Assembly (NCBI RefSeq): GCF_017814975.1
Contig: NZ_JAGIQA010000022.1
Location: 62,001 to 126,000, forward strand
Direction of reading: 5' to 3'
DNA: 64,000 nucleotides
Origin: Cupriavidus consociatus
Lineage (GTDB): Bacteria > Pseudomonadota > Gammaproteobacteria > Burkholderiales > Burkholderiaceae
Under the pieces are notes generated by a model. That model was given only the letters and a program-made list of their open reading frames with translations, was not told where the DNA came from and did not search any database. Below, one piece after another: positions 9,784-18,361 of this stretch; the first letter of the stretch is position 1; every line of letters starts with the position of its first letter. Made by a program: the position numbers and the translations under genes.

Positions 9784-11023
9784 ATGGACAAGCAAGGCTT
9801 CACTACTGGCATCGTTCACGGCGATAGGAAGACGGGCACAGAGCACGGCGGCGTTCATCAGCCGATTCACGCATCCGTCCAATATGGGTTCGACCGCGTC
9901 GAAGATCTGATAGGCGTGTTCCAGGGCACGAAAAAGGGAGGTTTCAACTACGCGCGACAGGGCACGCCAACGACCGCAGCGCTTGAGCGCAAGATCACGA
10001 GCCTGGAGGAAGGCGTCGGCACGGTCTGCTTCAGTACCGGCATGGCGGCGATCACAGCGACGTTTCTCACTCTCTTGCGCGCGGGGGACCATCTCGTATC
10101 GAGCCGTTACGTATTCGGCAACACCAACAGCTTGTTTGGGACGTTGCGCACACTCGGCGTCGAAGTGACGACCGTCGACGCATGTTCCGCCGAGGAGGTG
10201 AAGAGCGCAATCCGCCCGAATACCCGCATGGTGTTCGTCGAAACCATCGCGAATCCGGGCACGCAGATTCCCGACTTGCATAACATCGGCAATGTATGCC
10301 GCGGGCATGGCATCGCGTATGTCGTCGATAATACGATTACCTCGCCCGCACTTTTCAAGCCGAAAGCGATCGGCGCAAGCCTCGTGATCAACTCGCTAAC
10401 GAAGACGATCGCGGGCCATGGCACCGCGCTTGGCGGAGCCGTGACCGATACAGGCCTGTTTGACTGGAGCGCGTATCCCAATATTGCTGCCGAGTACCGG
10501 CGTTCGATGGCACAGGAACAGGGGCTTCTGCAGATCCGCAAGAAGGGCCTGCGCGACATGGGCGCAGCACTGTCGTCAGAGCAGGCGCACGCCATCTCGG
10601 TAGGGGCGGAAACGCTCGCCTTGCGTGTGAAGCAATGCAGCGAAAACGCGCTCACACTCGCGCATTTTCTGGAAGGGCACGCAGCCATCTGCAGGGTGCT
10701 TTATCCCGGCTTGAAGAGCCATCCGCAATACGGCATCGCGCAAGAGCTGTTCAAGGGCGCATCGTGGCTCCTGTCGTTCGAACTGACTAACGCGGAGTGC
10801 ATGATCGAAGTCGTCAACGCGCTGGAACTGCCGATCAAGGCGACCGGTCTTGGTGACACGCGCACGCTGATCATTCCTGTGGCATCGACGATCTTTTTCG
10901 ACCGGCGCAGAGACCCGCAAAGCCATGGGGATTTCCGACGGTATGCTGCGGCTGTCGGTAGGCATCGAGGACATTGACGATCTGATCGCCGACTTCTCGC
11001 AAGCGCTGAAGTCGGCAGCTTGA
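9784..11023 (+). pseudogene. Cystathionine gamma-synthase/methionine gamma-lyase-type PLP enzyme, frameshifted near the C-terminus
   Basis: A Cys/Met-metabolism PLP enzyme. YARQG at 56-60 would bind the cofactor phosphate of the partner subunit, ETIANPGT and DNTITSP are conserved, and the PLP lysine is K207 in SLTKTIAGHG. The frame matches the family to TLIIPVASTIFFD (about residue 371), then turns to RRRDPQSHG and stops at 10977. One frame over, the family's C-terminus continues as AMGISDGMLRLSVGIEDID and ends at 11023. A one-base deletion near 10895-10915 explains this and makes the tail wrong, so activity is doubtful; a sequencing error is the alternative. A good ribosome site precedes the start. 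Confidence 0.8.
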
Positions 11024-11066
11024 CGATCGGGCCCCAATATTATTGATCTTTCCGTAAATCATGACA

Positions 11067-12023
11067 TCACCACAACGTTGCCTGAACCCAGCATGCGGCG
11101 ATGATCGAAGGCCGGTGTTGAGCGCTTTTTAGCTTGCGATGCGCCCCCACCTGCAGCCGTGTGCGCAAGGCGCCCAGGCCGAGCATCTCATACACGGCCA
11201 GTGGCTCGCGAAGTCCTTTGATGTGGGTACGTCCCAGGGCCTGGAACGCGAAATACCCCTCCGTCAGCCGGTGGGTCGATTCGCTGACCAGGATGGAGGA
11301 TGGAGTTCCGACGCCTTCCATCCGGGCGGCGATGTGCATGGTGTGGCCCACCGGGTCATAGTCGGTGCGCAAATCGTCCTTGCGGATCGAGCGGACCACC
11401 ACTTCCCCGGTGTGAACGCCCACCCGGATCTGCAGCGGGATGCCCTGCTCCAGCCGGATCCTGTCGCTATGGCGGCGCATCGCCTGCTGCATCCGCAGCG
11501 CCGCGAACAGTGCCCGCAGCGCATGGTCTTCGTGGGCGATCGGCGCGCCAAACAGCGCGAGGATGCCGTCGCCGAGCGACTTGGCTACGTAGCCCTCATA
11601 GTGATGGACGGCTTCCATCATCAGCGCCACGACCGGGTCGATCAGGCTGCGGGCTTCCTCGGGGTCGAGGTCCTGGATCAACGCGGTGGAGCCGGCCATG
11701 TCGGCGAAGAGTGCCGTGATGGTCTTGCGCTCACCAGCCGCGTCCGCGCCCTTGGCTTCCATCGCGACGCGCTCGGCGCGGATGCGCTCGGCCAGATGGG
11801 GCGGCGTGTAGAGGACCGGGGCCGGGATGGGCGGCGCCGACGGCGGAATCTGCCGAGGCGCTGCCACCGTATCGGTCAACACCGCACCGCATGCACCGCA
11901 AAACCTGGCAGTGGCGCTAGACTCGTGGCCGCACTGCGGGCAGAGCTGCGCAAGCCTTTGCCCACACGCCTCGCAGAACCTGGCGCCCACGGGGTTCTCA
12001 AACTGGCAGTGCGTGCAGCGCAT
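11067..12023 (-). CDS. Zinc-ribbon adenylate/guanylate cyclase, truncated after the cyclase domain
   Basis: A 318-residue protein. It has two N-terminal zinc ribbons (CTHCQFENPVGARFCEACG and CPQCGHESSATARFCGACG), a proline linker and a class III cyclase domain at about residues 95-285: ITALFADMAGST carries the metal Asp, and GDGILALFG and GVHTGEVV follow. Family members usually continue for some 800 more residues with an AAA/TPR module. Here the similarity stops just after YEMLGLGALRTRLQ and an unrelated 25-residue tail ends the frame, so the gene is broken, probably by an insertion or deletion near 11140. The start at 12023 is preferred because GAGGG lies just upstream and it begins MRCTHCQ as in relatives; a start at 12065 is possible. 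Confidence 0.8.
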   Translation of the reverse strand: MRCTHCQFENPVGARFCEACGQRLAQLCPQCGHESSATARFCGACGAVLTDTVAAPRQIPPSAPPIPAPVLYTPPHLAERIRAERVAMEAKGADAAGERKTITALFADMAGSTALIQDLDPEEARSLIDPVVALMMEAVHHYEGYVAKSLGDGILALFGAPIAHEDHALRALFAALRMQQAMRRHSDRIRLEQGIPLQIRVGVHTGEVVVRSIRKDDLRTDYDPVGHTMHIAARMEGVGTPSSILVSESTHRLTEGYFAFQALGRTHIKGLREPLAVYEMLGLGALRTRLQVGAHRKLKSAQHRPSIIAACWVQATLW

Positions 12024-12379
12024 CTCGCCCTCGGACTGTCTGTTGGTCGCTACGCACTCATTCAAGGTCCAATCGATACCTGTGGCAAGCCCGTCACGGT
12101 CCCAAGGGTTGCCGACGACGACGCGTCAAGCAACCGGGGCCGCCGCAGGTCGCCCCGCTCAACTCAGTCGTCCGCCACTCCCGCGCTGGCGGTATCCGCC
12201 GGCGTTCCAGGTGGGCGCGAAGCCGATCGCAGCGTCTTCGCCTGTCGGTCGCGGCCGTCCTGCGTCGCTGGTCCCGAGGCTCCCGGGCGTCTATTAGTAG
12301 CGGTGTCTCAACGCCTCGCAGTTGACGCTTCGCCAGAGTGGCTTGGCGCCACAGCAACACATTGGCGCTTGCACAACTA
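12024..12379. other. Gap between cyclase and insertion sequence
   Basis: No supported gene. Short frames on both strands do not match anything I recognise. It could hold debris of earlier insertions. Confidence 0.4.
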
Positions 12380-12491
12380 AAGAATGAAAGGGACTTCCCC
12401 GTCCCGAGGGCTGCGGCGGAAGCCGCGAATCGGCATCAACGTGCCATGATGAGGTTTTGGCCTTCATCAACACCAGCAAGAGGGGAAGTCC

Positions 12492-13526
12492 ATGCCTATT
12501 GTCACCGTTGGAATTGACCTAGCCAAGAACATCTTTGCCATCCACGGCGTGGACGAGGCCGGCAAAGCGGCGCTGACCAAGCCACGTGTCTCGCGCGATC
12601 AGTTGGCGGCTCTGATCGCGAAGTTGTCGCCGTGCGTGATCGGCATGGAAGCCTGCTCAGGAGCCCATCATTGGGCCCGCGTGTTCCAGCAACATGGCCA
12701 CACCGTCAAGCTGATGGCGCCCAAGCACGTAGCGCCGTATCGCATGTCCGGCAAGCGCGGTAAGAATGATGCGGCCGATGCAGCGGCGATCTGTGAGGCG
12801 GTGACGCGCCCGAGCATGCGTTTCGTGCCACTGAAAGACGAACATCAGCAGGCCACGCTATGTCTCCATCGGACTCGGCAGGGGTTCGTCGAGGAACGGA
12901 CTGCAGCCTATAACCGGATGCGTGGCCTGCTTGCTGAATTTGGTGTTGTCCTGCCACAGAGCCCGGAGCGTTTGCGAAGAGAGATTACTCCCCATTTGGA
13001 TGCCCTGCCAGGCTGGACCCGACGCTGCATCAGCGATCTCCTTGACCACACGGGTAACCTCGAGGACCGTATCGCAGAATATGACCGGGCAATCAGGGAA
13101 ATCGCACACACCGACGAGCGCAGCAAGCGACTCACGCAGCTCCGCGGCATCGGCCCGACTACGGCGAGCGCTCTGCTTGCAACCCTAGGCGCCGGACACG
13201 ACTTCAGGAACGGGCGTCAGGTAGCCGCCTGGCTCGGACTGACGCCTGGCCAGTACAGCAGCGGTGGGAAGTCCCGGCTGGGCAGCATCACGAAGGCGGG
13301 AGATGCCTATTTGCGCGGTCTGTTGGTAATCGGTGCGCGTGCCGTCATTGCCAATCTCAGCGAGAAACAGGACCGCTTCAGCCGTTGGGTCCGAAGTCTC
13401 GTGGAGCGTCGAGGATACTGGCGTGCGGCTGTCGCGATCGCCGCCAAGAACGCGAGGATGGCTTGGGCGATTCTGAAATATGGCGATCCCTTCAAGTACG
13501 AACCGGTAGCCTTGGGAAGCCCATGA
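12492..13526 (+). CDS. IS110-family DEDD transposase
   Basis: A 344-residue recombinase. The N-terminal RuvC-like DEDD domain carries GIDLAK (D9), IGMEAC (E at about 56) and GKNDAADA. The C-terminal domain has RGIGPTTASALLATLG and the serine region GQYSSGGKSRLGSITKAGD that holds the catalytic Ser. The length is full for the family. GGGGAAGTCC immediately before the ATG provides the ribosome site and is also half of a 10-bp inverted repeat with 12391-12400, so a hairpin could hide the start. Confidence 0.93.
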   Translation: MPIVTVGIDLAKNIFAIHGVDEAGKAALTKPRVSRDQLAALIAKLSPCVIGMEACSGAHHWARVFQQHGHTVKLMAPKHVAPYRMSGKRGKNDAADAAAICEAVTRPSMRFVPLKDEHQQATLCLHRTRQGFVEERTAAYNRMRGLLAEFGVVLPQSPERLRREITPHLDALPGWTRRCISDLLDHTGNLEDRIAEYDRAIREIAHTDERSKRLTQLRGIGPTTASALLATLGAGHDFRNGRQVAAWLGLTPGQYSSGGKSRLGSITKAGDAYLRGLLVIGARAVIANLSEKQDRFSRWVRSLVERRGYWRAAVAIAAKNARMAWAILKYGDPFKYEPVALGSP

Positions 13527-13810
13527 CCGATGGTCACATTTGAATCAAAGATATTGGCTATGACTCAATAGACGATCACTTTGCACTGCCAGCGGTGATG
13601 TGAAGCGGGTTGGACCCGCGCAGGGCGTACCTGAAGTTACAACGGGGATATCCATTCCCGGCTAATGAATGAGGCCCCTGCGCGCGTCTTTCATCAGGGT
13701 CCGGGCCATTGGCCCAACATGACCGGTTGTAGTACCGCAGTCCTTCACCTTCTCACTCGCACCGGCCAGGCGGCGCAGCAGCAGAAAAATACGTTGAGCT
13801 TGTGTTCAGC
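13527..13810 (+). ncRNA. Candidate bridge RNA region of the IS110-family element
   Basis: This non-coding part of the insertion sequence lies between transposase and right subterminal repeat. By analogy with IS1111-type elements it may encode the RNA that pairs with donor and target DNA. I did not fold it and cannot place its ends, and no protein frame is convincing. Confidence 0.35.
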
Positions 13811-13830
13811 GGGGAAGCCCTTCTATGAGC

Positions 13831-14167
13831 AATGGTTTGTCAAGATCGTAAACGTGAGGCTGTCCTCAGTGAGTGGGGCTCGATTAGGAAGGGGCTGTTG
13901 TGTTCGTGGGATGCCAGCACTGCGGATATGAAGCCGTTTATCGCGCCCGTGAGACCTGAGGTCTGCACTCACCTTCTATCCGCTGGCGTATGGCCAGCCC
14001 CATCCTGCATGCGCGCTTTGCCCGGAATATCACCGGGGCATGCGTCCCATCTTGTAAGCGGTTGCGCTATCGGCAACCAGGGCTTCCCACGGACGCATGC
14101 ACTTCAAACCATTGTGCTGGTGTGCTCGACGGCGACATCGCCTCCTTCGTACAATATTCTTCTGGAT
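13831..14167. other. Gap between two IS110-family genes
   Basis: No gene supported. It probably includes the 3' non-coding end of the truncated IS110-family element whose gene ends at 14168. Confidence 0.4.
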
Positions 14168-15088
14168 CTACACGGACTTCAGTTGTGCCCCTTCGGGGAC
14201 AATTCCGTCCGTCAGGTAGCGCCACAGCGCAATAGCGAGGCGGCGGGCGACGGCTACGATGGCGACCCGTCGGATTCGGCGACTCGCGGTCGCACCTTGT
14301 GTGCGCTGATAGAACCAGCGCGTCAACGCACTGTCGGGTTGATGCCGCAGCCAGACCCAAGCGATTTCGATAAGGAGGGCGCGCACCCGTCGATTGCCTT
14401 GTTTGCTGATGCCCTGATCAACCTGACTCTCGCCGCTATCGTACGGCTGAGGCACGAGTCCCACGCATGCTCCAACTTCACGACGGTTGTTGAAGCTGCG
14501 CCAGAACAGTTCGAGCGCCAGTCTCTGAGCACCAACACCTCCAATGCCTTTGAGGTGACTCAAATGGTCGACGCGCTCGCGTGCGGGTTCAGGCAATGCG
14601 CTCCGTAACGTGCGGTCAAGCTTGACGAGTTGCTGTTCGACGAACTCAAGCCGTTCGCACTCTCGCTGCAGGCGCTGAAGTAGTTCGGGCGGCAGCGGTG
14701 TACCGTCGTGACATCGCACGTCGTTGTGCGCGAGCCGTTGGGCGAACGCTTTTTGCCCGATGTCGTCCCAGCAGCCAAGGGTGGCCAGCAGTTTGCGCAT
14801 GCGATTGCGATGCTGAAGCACTTCCTTTTGCAACTGGGCGCGTTCGCGCATCAGGTGGCGTGATGCTTCATCTTGAGGTGATGGCACGCGCACGACGCGC
14901 ATGCGATCGCGTTCGCCGTGAAGCCAGGCGCGCAAGTTTATGACCAGCCTAATCGCATCGAGCCGATCCGTCTTGGCTCGTCGTTTGTGGCGCTCGACAG
15001 GAATGCTCGCGGGATCAACGACATGACACGCAATATTGCGAGCTTGCAGTGCGTGAGATCCCAGCTCATAGGAGGGCATCATGCGCAC
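14168..15088 (-). pseudogene. IS110-family transposase, N-terminally truncated
   Basis: From LQARNIACHVVDPASIPVERHKRRAK onward (306 residues to the stop) this reads as an IS110-family transposase: KTDRLDAIRLV is the last DEDD motif, LSHLKGIGGVGAQRLALEL is the helix-hairpin-helix, and QPYDSGESQVDQGISKQGNRRVR holds the catalytic serine region. The first 60-70 residues with the first Asp and Glu are gone. The frame stays open upstream but without family features, and the junction near 15080 abuts the broken tniA gene. It is of a different lineage from the intact element at 12492. Confidence 0.8.
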
Positions 15089-15129
15089 AGATTCGGCATC
15101 AACGGGAAAGACATCTACGGGCCCGAACT

Positions 15130-15960
15130 GCCGCCGCTGAAGAATCGGACGTGGAGATCAATCTGACCACGTGGCCCACGGTCGATGAGCAAGCACTGCC
15201 GGAGCCTCAGCGCGCCAATTTTCTCGCCCGCGTCAGAGCGGTTCGCCTCTATTTGAGCGGCGCCGATGGCAAGGAGATTCAGGCGAAGGCAGGGATCAGC
15301 CGTGGCCAGGTGTACCGCTTGATCACCGAGCGTTGCCTGGCGCCGCATCCTGACGGTCGCATCTTTGGCTGGCGCGGATTGCTGCCGCACCAGCGCATCC
15401 GCCCTTACACACGTACTGCACCTCTTGCGGTGAATCCCTGGGGAGGCGGGGCGGTCGGGGCGCTCCAGGCTTTGTTCTTGAGCGCCGCAGGCCAAGGTTT
15501 GGAAGCTGAATTTCGCCAGCAAATCCTCGGGAATCGTAAAACACTCGAATCGTCCCGACGACCTCGGGCCGTGCTGTACCGCTGGATTCTGACCGCGTTG
15601 CGGGAACGAGGCTTCGAGCAGCGCGGCGAATGGCCATTCAACGTCGCAAAGCAAGGCTACAAAGCCATCTGCCATTACATGGATACGGTCATTGCAGCGG
15701 CACCGCTACGGACCCGTTGCGCACTACTTGGCGGCCCGGAAGCTGAGCGCAAGACCCGCACGGGCGACGGGACACGCCGTCCCCCGTTGCGGTTGTTCGA
15801 GCGCGTGGAATGCGACGCGCACAAGCTCGACGTGCGGATGGTGGGCTCGTGCCCTCCCCGCACGGCGGCTACGAGCCGCGCGTCATCCACCGCCTCTGGG
15901 TGGTCGTGCTGATCGAAGTGGCCTCGCGCGCCGTTCTTGGCTACAGCTTGTCCTTGCGGC
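15130..15960 (+). pseudogene. tniA: TniA-like (Mu/Tn7-type) transposase, 5' part
   Basis: The front part of a DDE transposase of the TniA/TnsB type. An N-terminal helix-turn-helix region reads GADGKEIQAKAGISRGQVYRLI, and the catalytic core begins at VECDAHKLDVRMV. A one-base deletion near 15845 shifts the frame, after which the core continues as VPSPHGGYEPRVIHRLWVV and VASRAVLGYSLSLR. It then stops dead at base 15960, where a three-integrase element is inserted. The other part resumes at 21767 in the matching frame. The 5' end has been cut by the truncated IS110-family copy. Confidence 0.8.
15955..15960. repeat. Left TGCGGC flanking copy (target core) of the three-integrase element
   Basis: TGCGGC directly before the left inverted repeat; the same six bases follow the right repeat at 21767-21772. 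Removing the element and one copy rejoins tniA in frame as ...SLSLRRECAAED.... Confidence 0.85.
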
Positions 15961-15970
15961 TATGCGCAAG
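15961..15970. repeat. Left terminal inverted repeat of the three-integrase element
   Basis: TATGCGCAAG, an exact inverse of 21757-21766. Confidence 0.85.
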
Positions 15971-16118
15971 AGAAAAAAGATGGACATCAGGCCGAGCCTT
16001 GAAAATACTGGAATCGGCAGACCGCGGGGTGTCCATTAGAGTGGGAGAAAAAGTGGACACAACGTCCGTCGCGTGTCCATGTTCCCCCCACAAGTTTGCC
16101 TGTATCGTATTTCGAGAT

Positions 16119-16481
16119 CTAGCGGGACTGCAAGGGCAGGACACTACCGCCACGCAGCGCGGCCAGTTCCTTGCGCAGGCTGAAAACCTGACGCAGCAGG
16201 GCGAGTTCACGAGCCAGTGACTCGTCAAGCTGTGCCTGCAGATCCTTCGCGTTGCCCTTCGCGCGGTTCAGACGGTCGGTCAGTTCGAGCTTTGGCCGCT
16301 CGGCTACGGCGTTGGCCGCATCGATTGCTTCGATCAGCGCGGCAAACTGAGGGCGCGACTTCTTGATGCTGCCTTTCTTCCGCCCCGCCTCGATCGCCAC
16401 GGTATCGTTATTGATACGCGCACCCTTGCGCTTCTTCAGTCGATCAAGGGCCGCGTAGTAGTCGGTCATGGCATCGCTCAT
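16119..16481 (-). CDS. Small helical accessory protein of the three-integrase operon (GinD/TnpC-like)
   Basis: A 120-residue charged protein and the last gene of the operon; its start overlaps the previous stop by 4 bases (ATGA). Residues 10-45 (YYAALDRLKKRKGARINNDTVAIEAGRK) look like a DNA-binding helical segment, and residues 60-110 form a probable coiled coil rich in Leu, Glu and Arg. Size and position match GinD of GInt islands and TnpC (about 125 residues) of Tn554, which assist integration. The role is inferred from this context; sequence similarity was not tested. Confidence 0.75.
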   Translation of the reverse strand: MSDAMTDYYAALDRLKKRKGARINNDTVAIEAGRKKGSIKKSRPQFAALIEAIDAANAVAERPKLELTDRLNRAKGNAKDLQAQLDESLARELALLRQVFSLRKELAALRGGSVLPLQSR

Positions 16482-18361
16482 GCGGCCTCCGGTTTCATCA
16501 GTTTCTCTTGCGCGTCAAGCAGTCGTTGCAGCGTCTGTGCCTCGATGCGGCATTCGACGCTCGCCTCATCGACAGCGCGCAGCTTCTCGACTGTGGTGCG
16601 CTGCGCCTTGATCAAGCGCTGAAGCTTCGACGGCACGACCACGAGGTTACGGCAGTTCGATTCAAGGCAATCCAGACGCATCCAATCGAGCGGCGTCGAC
16701 TTGCACGGCTCGACGCTGGCGCAGCCGCCCAGCACCGTCTCGCGGTACGCCAGTTCGCCGTTCCCGAACATCCTCACCGTCTGCTCGCGTGAGTAGACCG
16801 ACACAGGCGATGCCTGCACGGCACGGCTCTGTGTCCATGCTGCGTGCCCGCCGAACAGCCGCTCGTCAGAGAACAGAACCTGCTCAGCGTACGCAAGGTA
16901 CTCGGACAAGGCCTGTGCGTCGGCCCATTCCTTCGCGAAGTGAGCCTTGTCGGTGTCGATGAAGCCCTGCGCAAACGCCGAGCCACGAGCGTAGTACATG
17001 CTCATTTCCTGCGTGATGTGTTGCAACTGACGTTTGAGTGTCGGCAGCGTGACGAGGCCACTACGTTGCGCATACAGCGCGAGCGAGCGGCGGAGCTGAT
17101 GACGCGTGAACGGCCACCGCTGCCCGATCGCGTACTTCGGCTCGTCTTCCCATGCGCGGTGCATGTCGACACGCTTCAGTTCAGCGATGTCCTCGGCCGT
17201 GATTCTTGGAAAAACGCGCTCACGAAAAGCTTCAACTTCGTTATGTATGGTAGTGGGCGGCCGGCTTGCCAAGTACTTACGATGCAGACCCATCCGACAG
17301 AACAGCAGATGAGAACCGTCCTTCGACTCGGCGTAGCCTTGTGCGCCGTGCGCGCGATGCGCGTCGCCCGACAGCCGTTGCGCTAGCCTGACGGCACGAG
17401 CACCGAGCAGGCTCGTCACCCAACATGCGCGTTTAGGACGTCCGCCGGACAGCTTGGTCGTCACGCCCTCAATGGCGTAGTGCGTCATACCGTCCAGCCT
17501 GGTTTCCCTCAGGCAGTCGTACGGCAGGTTCTCTGCTTCCATCGCGCGCATGCCGGTGAACGACAGAATGACAAGTTGGCATAACGCGCTGATCGACGCC
17601 AAAAGCGACGCCACGACGTAAGGGGAGTCCGTGCACTCGAAGTGGACAGCAGCCATCTTCAGTGCGGCACAGACGCCAGGGCGTTCGCCAGCGTATGCGC
17701 GCGCGAGGTAGCTCGACAACGCGTTGGCGACGCTCTCAGCGATCACGAGGTCATGCTCGCAGGTCGACAGGAAGTGCTGGTAAATCCGCGTCGGGATGAC
17801 CGGGTATTGTGAATTTCCGGCGCGTTGCGCGGAGCGTTCTAGCAGCGGCTTATGCAGTTGAGCCAATGGCACGCGCAGTCCCGTGGCTGCGGCGCCCACT
17901 CGGTGAAGCTTCGCCAGAATCGAGTGAAGGCGTTGGGCCTTCATGTCCATCCCGGCTCGTGCCGCATAGTCAAGAACAACGGCAACGCTGGATAGCCCGT
18001 CATAAAGAGTAAGCTGGCGTTCGTCTGCAAAGTAAGCAAAGTCCTTCAGGTAAACCGAGCAACCTTGAAGAGTACTGGACGCAGGTACCGTCTCGCTCGC
18101 TTCGTGCATCAGAAAGTACATGACCTGCTTCCACTGACGTGTAGTCGCGGCTGAAAGGGTGCGGCCTGCGTCGTTAAGGGGGTGGCCCCTAAAGTGGATA
18201 TGGGTGCGGCGCGATCCAATCCTATATGCACGGATGTCCCAAGCGTCGTCGCCAAACAGCGAAGCAGCTTTCCCGGCCTTGTCGCGAGTCACGACCGCAT
18301 CGTCTTCAATCCGATACCAGTCTGGGCGCTCGGCGAGCGCCGCGATCAGCGTATTGTTCAT
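16478..18361 (-). CDS. Large tyrosine recombinase, third of trio (GinC/TnpB-like)
   Basis: A 627-residue site-specific recombinase. The catalytic C-terminal half carries an Arg near LSFTGMRAMEAENLP, RHQLRRS as the HxxR motif, and QHITQEMSMYYARG, where the second Tyr is 9 residues after His as in the family. A long extra C-terminal tail contains ESNCRNLVV and further Cys/His residues, possibly metal binding. It overlaps its neighbours by 4 bases on both sides, so the trio is translationally coupled and probably works as one complex. The length (about 630) matches Tn554 TnpB. Confidence 0.85.
   Translation of the reverse strand: MNNTLIAALAERPDWYRIEDDAVVTRDKAGKAASLFGDDAWDIRAYRIGSRRTHIHFRGHPLNDAGRTLSAATTRQWKQVMYFLMHEASETVPASSTLQGCSVYLKDFAYFADERQLTLYDGLSSVAVVLDYAARAGMDMKAQRLHSILAKLHRVGAAATGLRVPLAQLHKPLLERSAQRAGNSQYPVIPTRIYQHFLSTCEHDLVIAESVANALSSYLARAYAGERPGVCAALKMAAVHFECTDSPYVVASLLASISALCQLVILSFTGMRAMEAENLPYDCLRETRLDGMTHYAIEGVTTKLSGGRPKRACWVTSLLGARAVRLAQRLSGDAHRAHGAQGYAESKDGSHLLFCRMGLHRKYLASRPPTTIHNEVEAFRERVFPRITAEDIAELKRVDMHRAWEDEPKYAIGQRWPFTRHQLRRSLALYAQRSGLVTLPTLKRQLQHITQEMSMYYARGSAFAQGFIDTDKAHFAKEWADAQALSEYLAYAEQVLFSDERLFGGHAAWTQSRAVQASPVSVYSREQTVRMFGNGELAYRETVLGGCASVEPCKSTPLDWMRLDCLESNCRNLVVVPSKLQRLIKAQRTTVEKLRAVDEASVECRIEAQTLQRLLDAQEKLMKPEAA

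Larger units (their letters stand above)
12380..13830 (+). mobile_element. IS110-family (IS1111-like) insertion sequence
   Basis: The transposase gene is bracketed by subterminal inverted repeats: AAGGGACTTCCCC at 12388-12400, and GGGGAAGCCCTTC at 13811-13823, which is its inverse apart from one extra base. Elements of this group have no terminal repeats and short subterminal ones, so the outer limits given are approximate. About 285 non-coding bases lie between the transposase stop and the right repeat, the place where IS1111-type elements are reported to encode their bridge RNA. A second copy of the left motif (GGGGAAGTCC, 12482-12491) overlaps the transposase ribosome site. Confidence 0.7.

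Noticed and set aside
11139-12380. Plus-strand open frame of 413 codons
   Set aside because: Antisense to the cyclase gene, whose motifs are clear on the minus strand.
13832-14608. Plus-strand open frame of 258 codons
   Set aside because: Antisense to the truncated IS110-family gene over most of its length and without family features.
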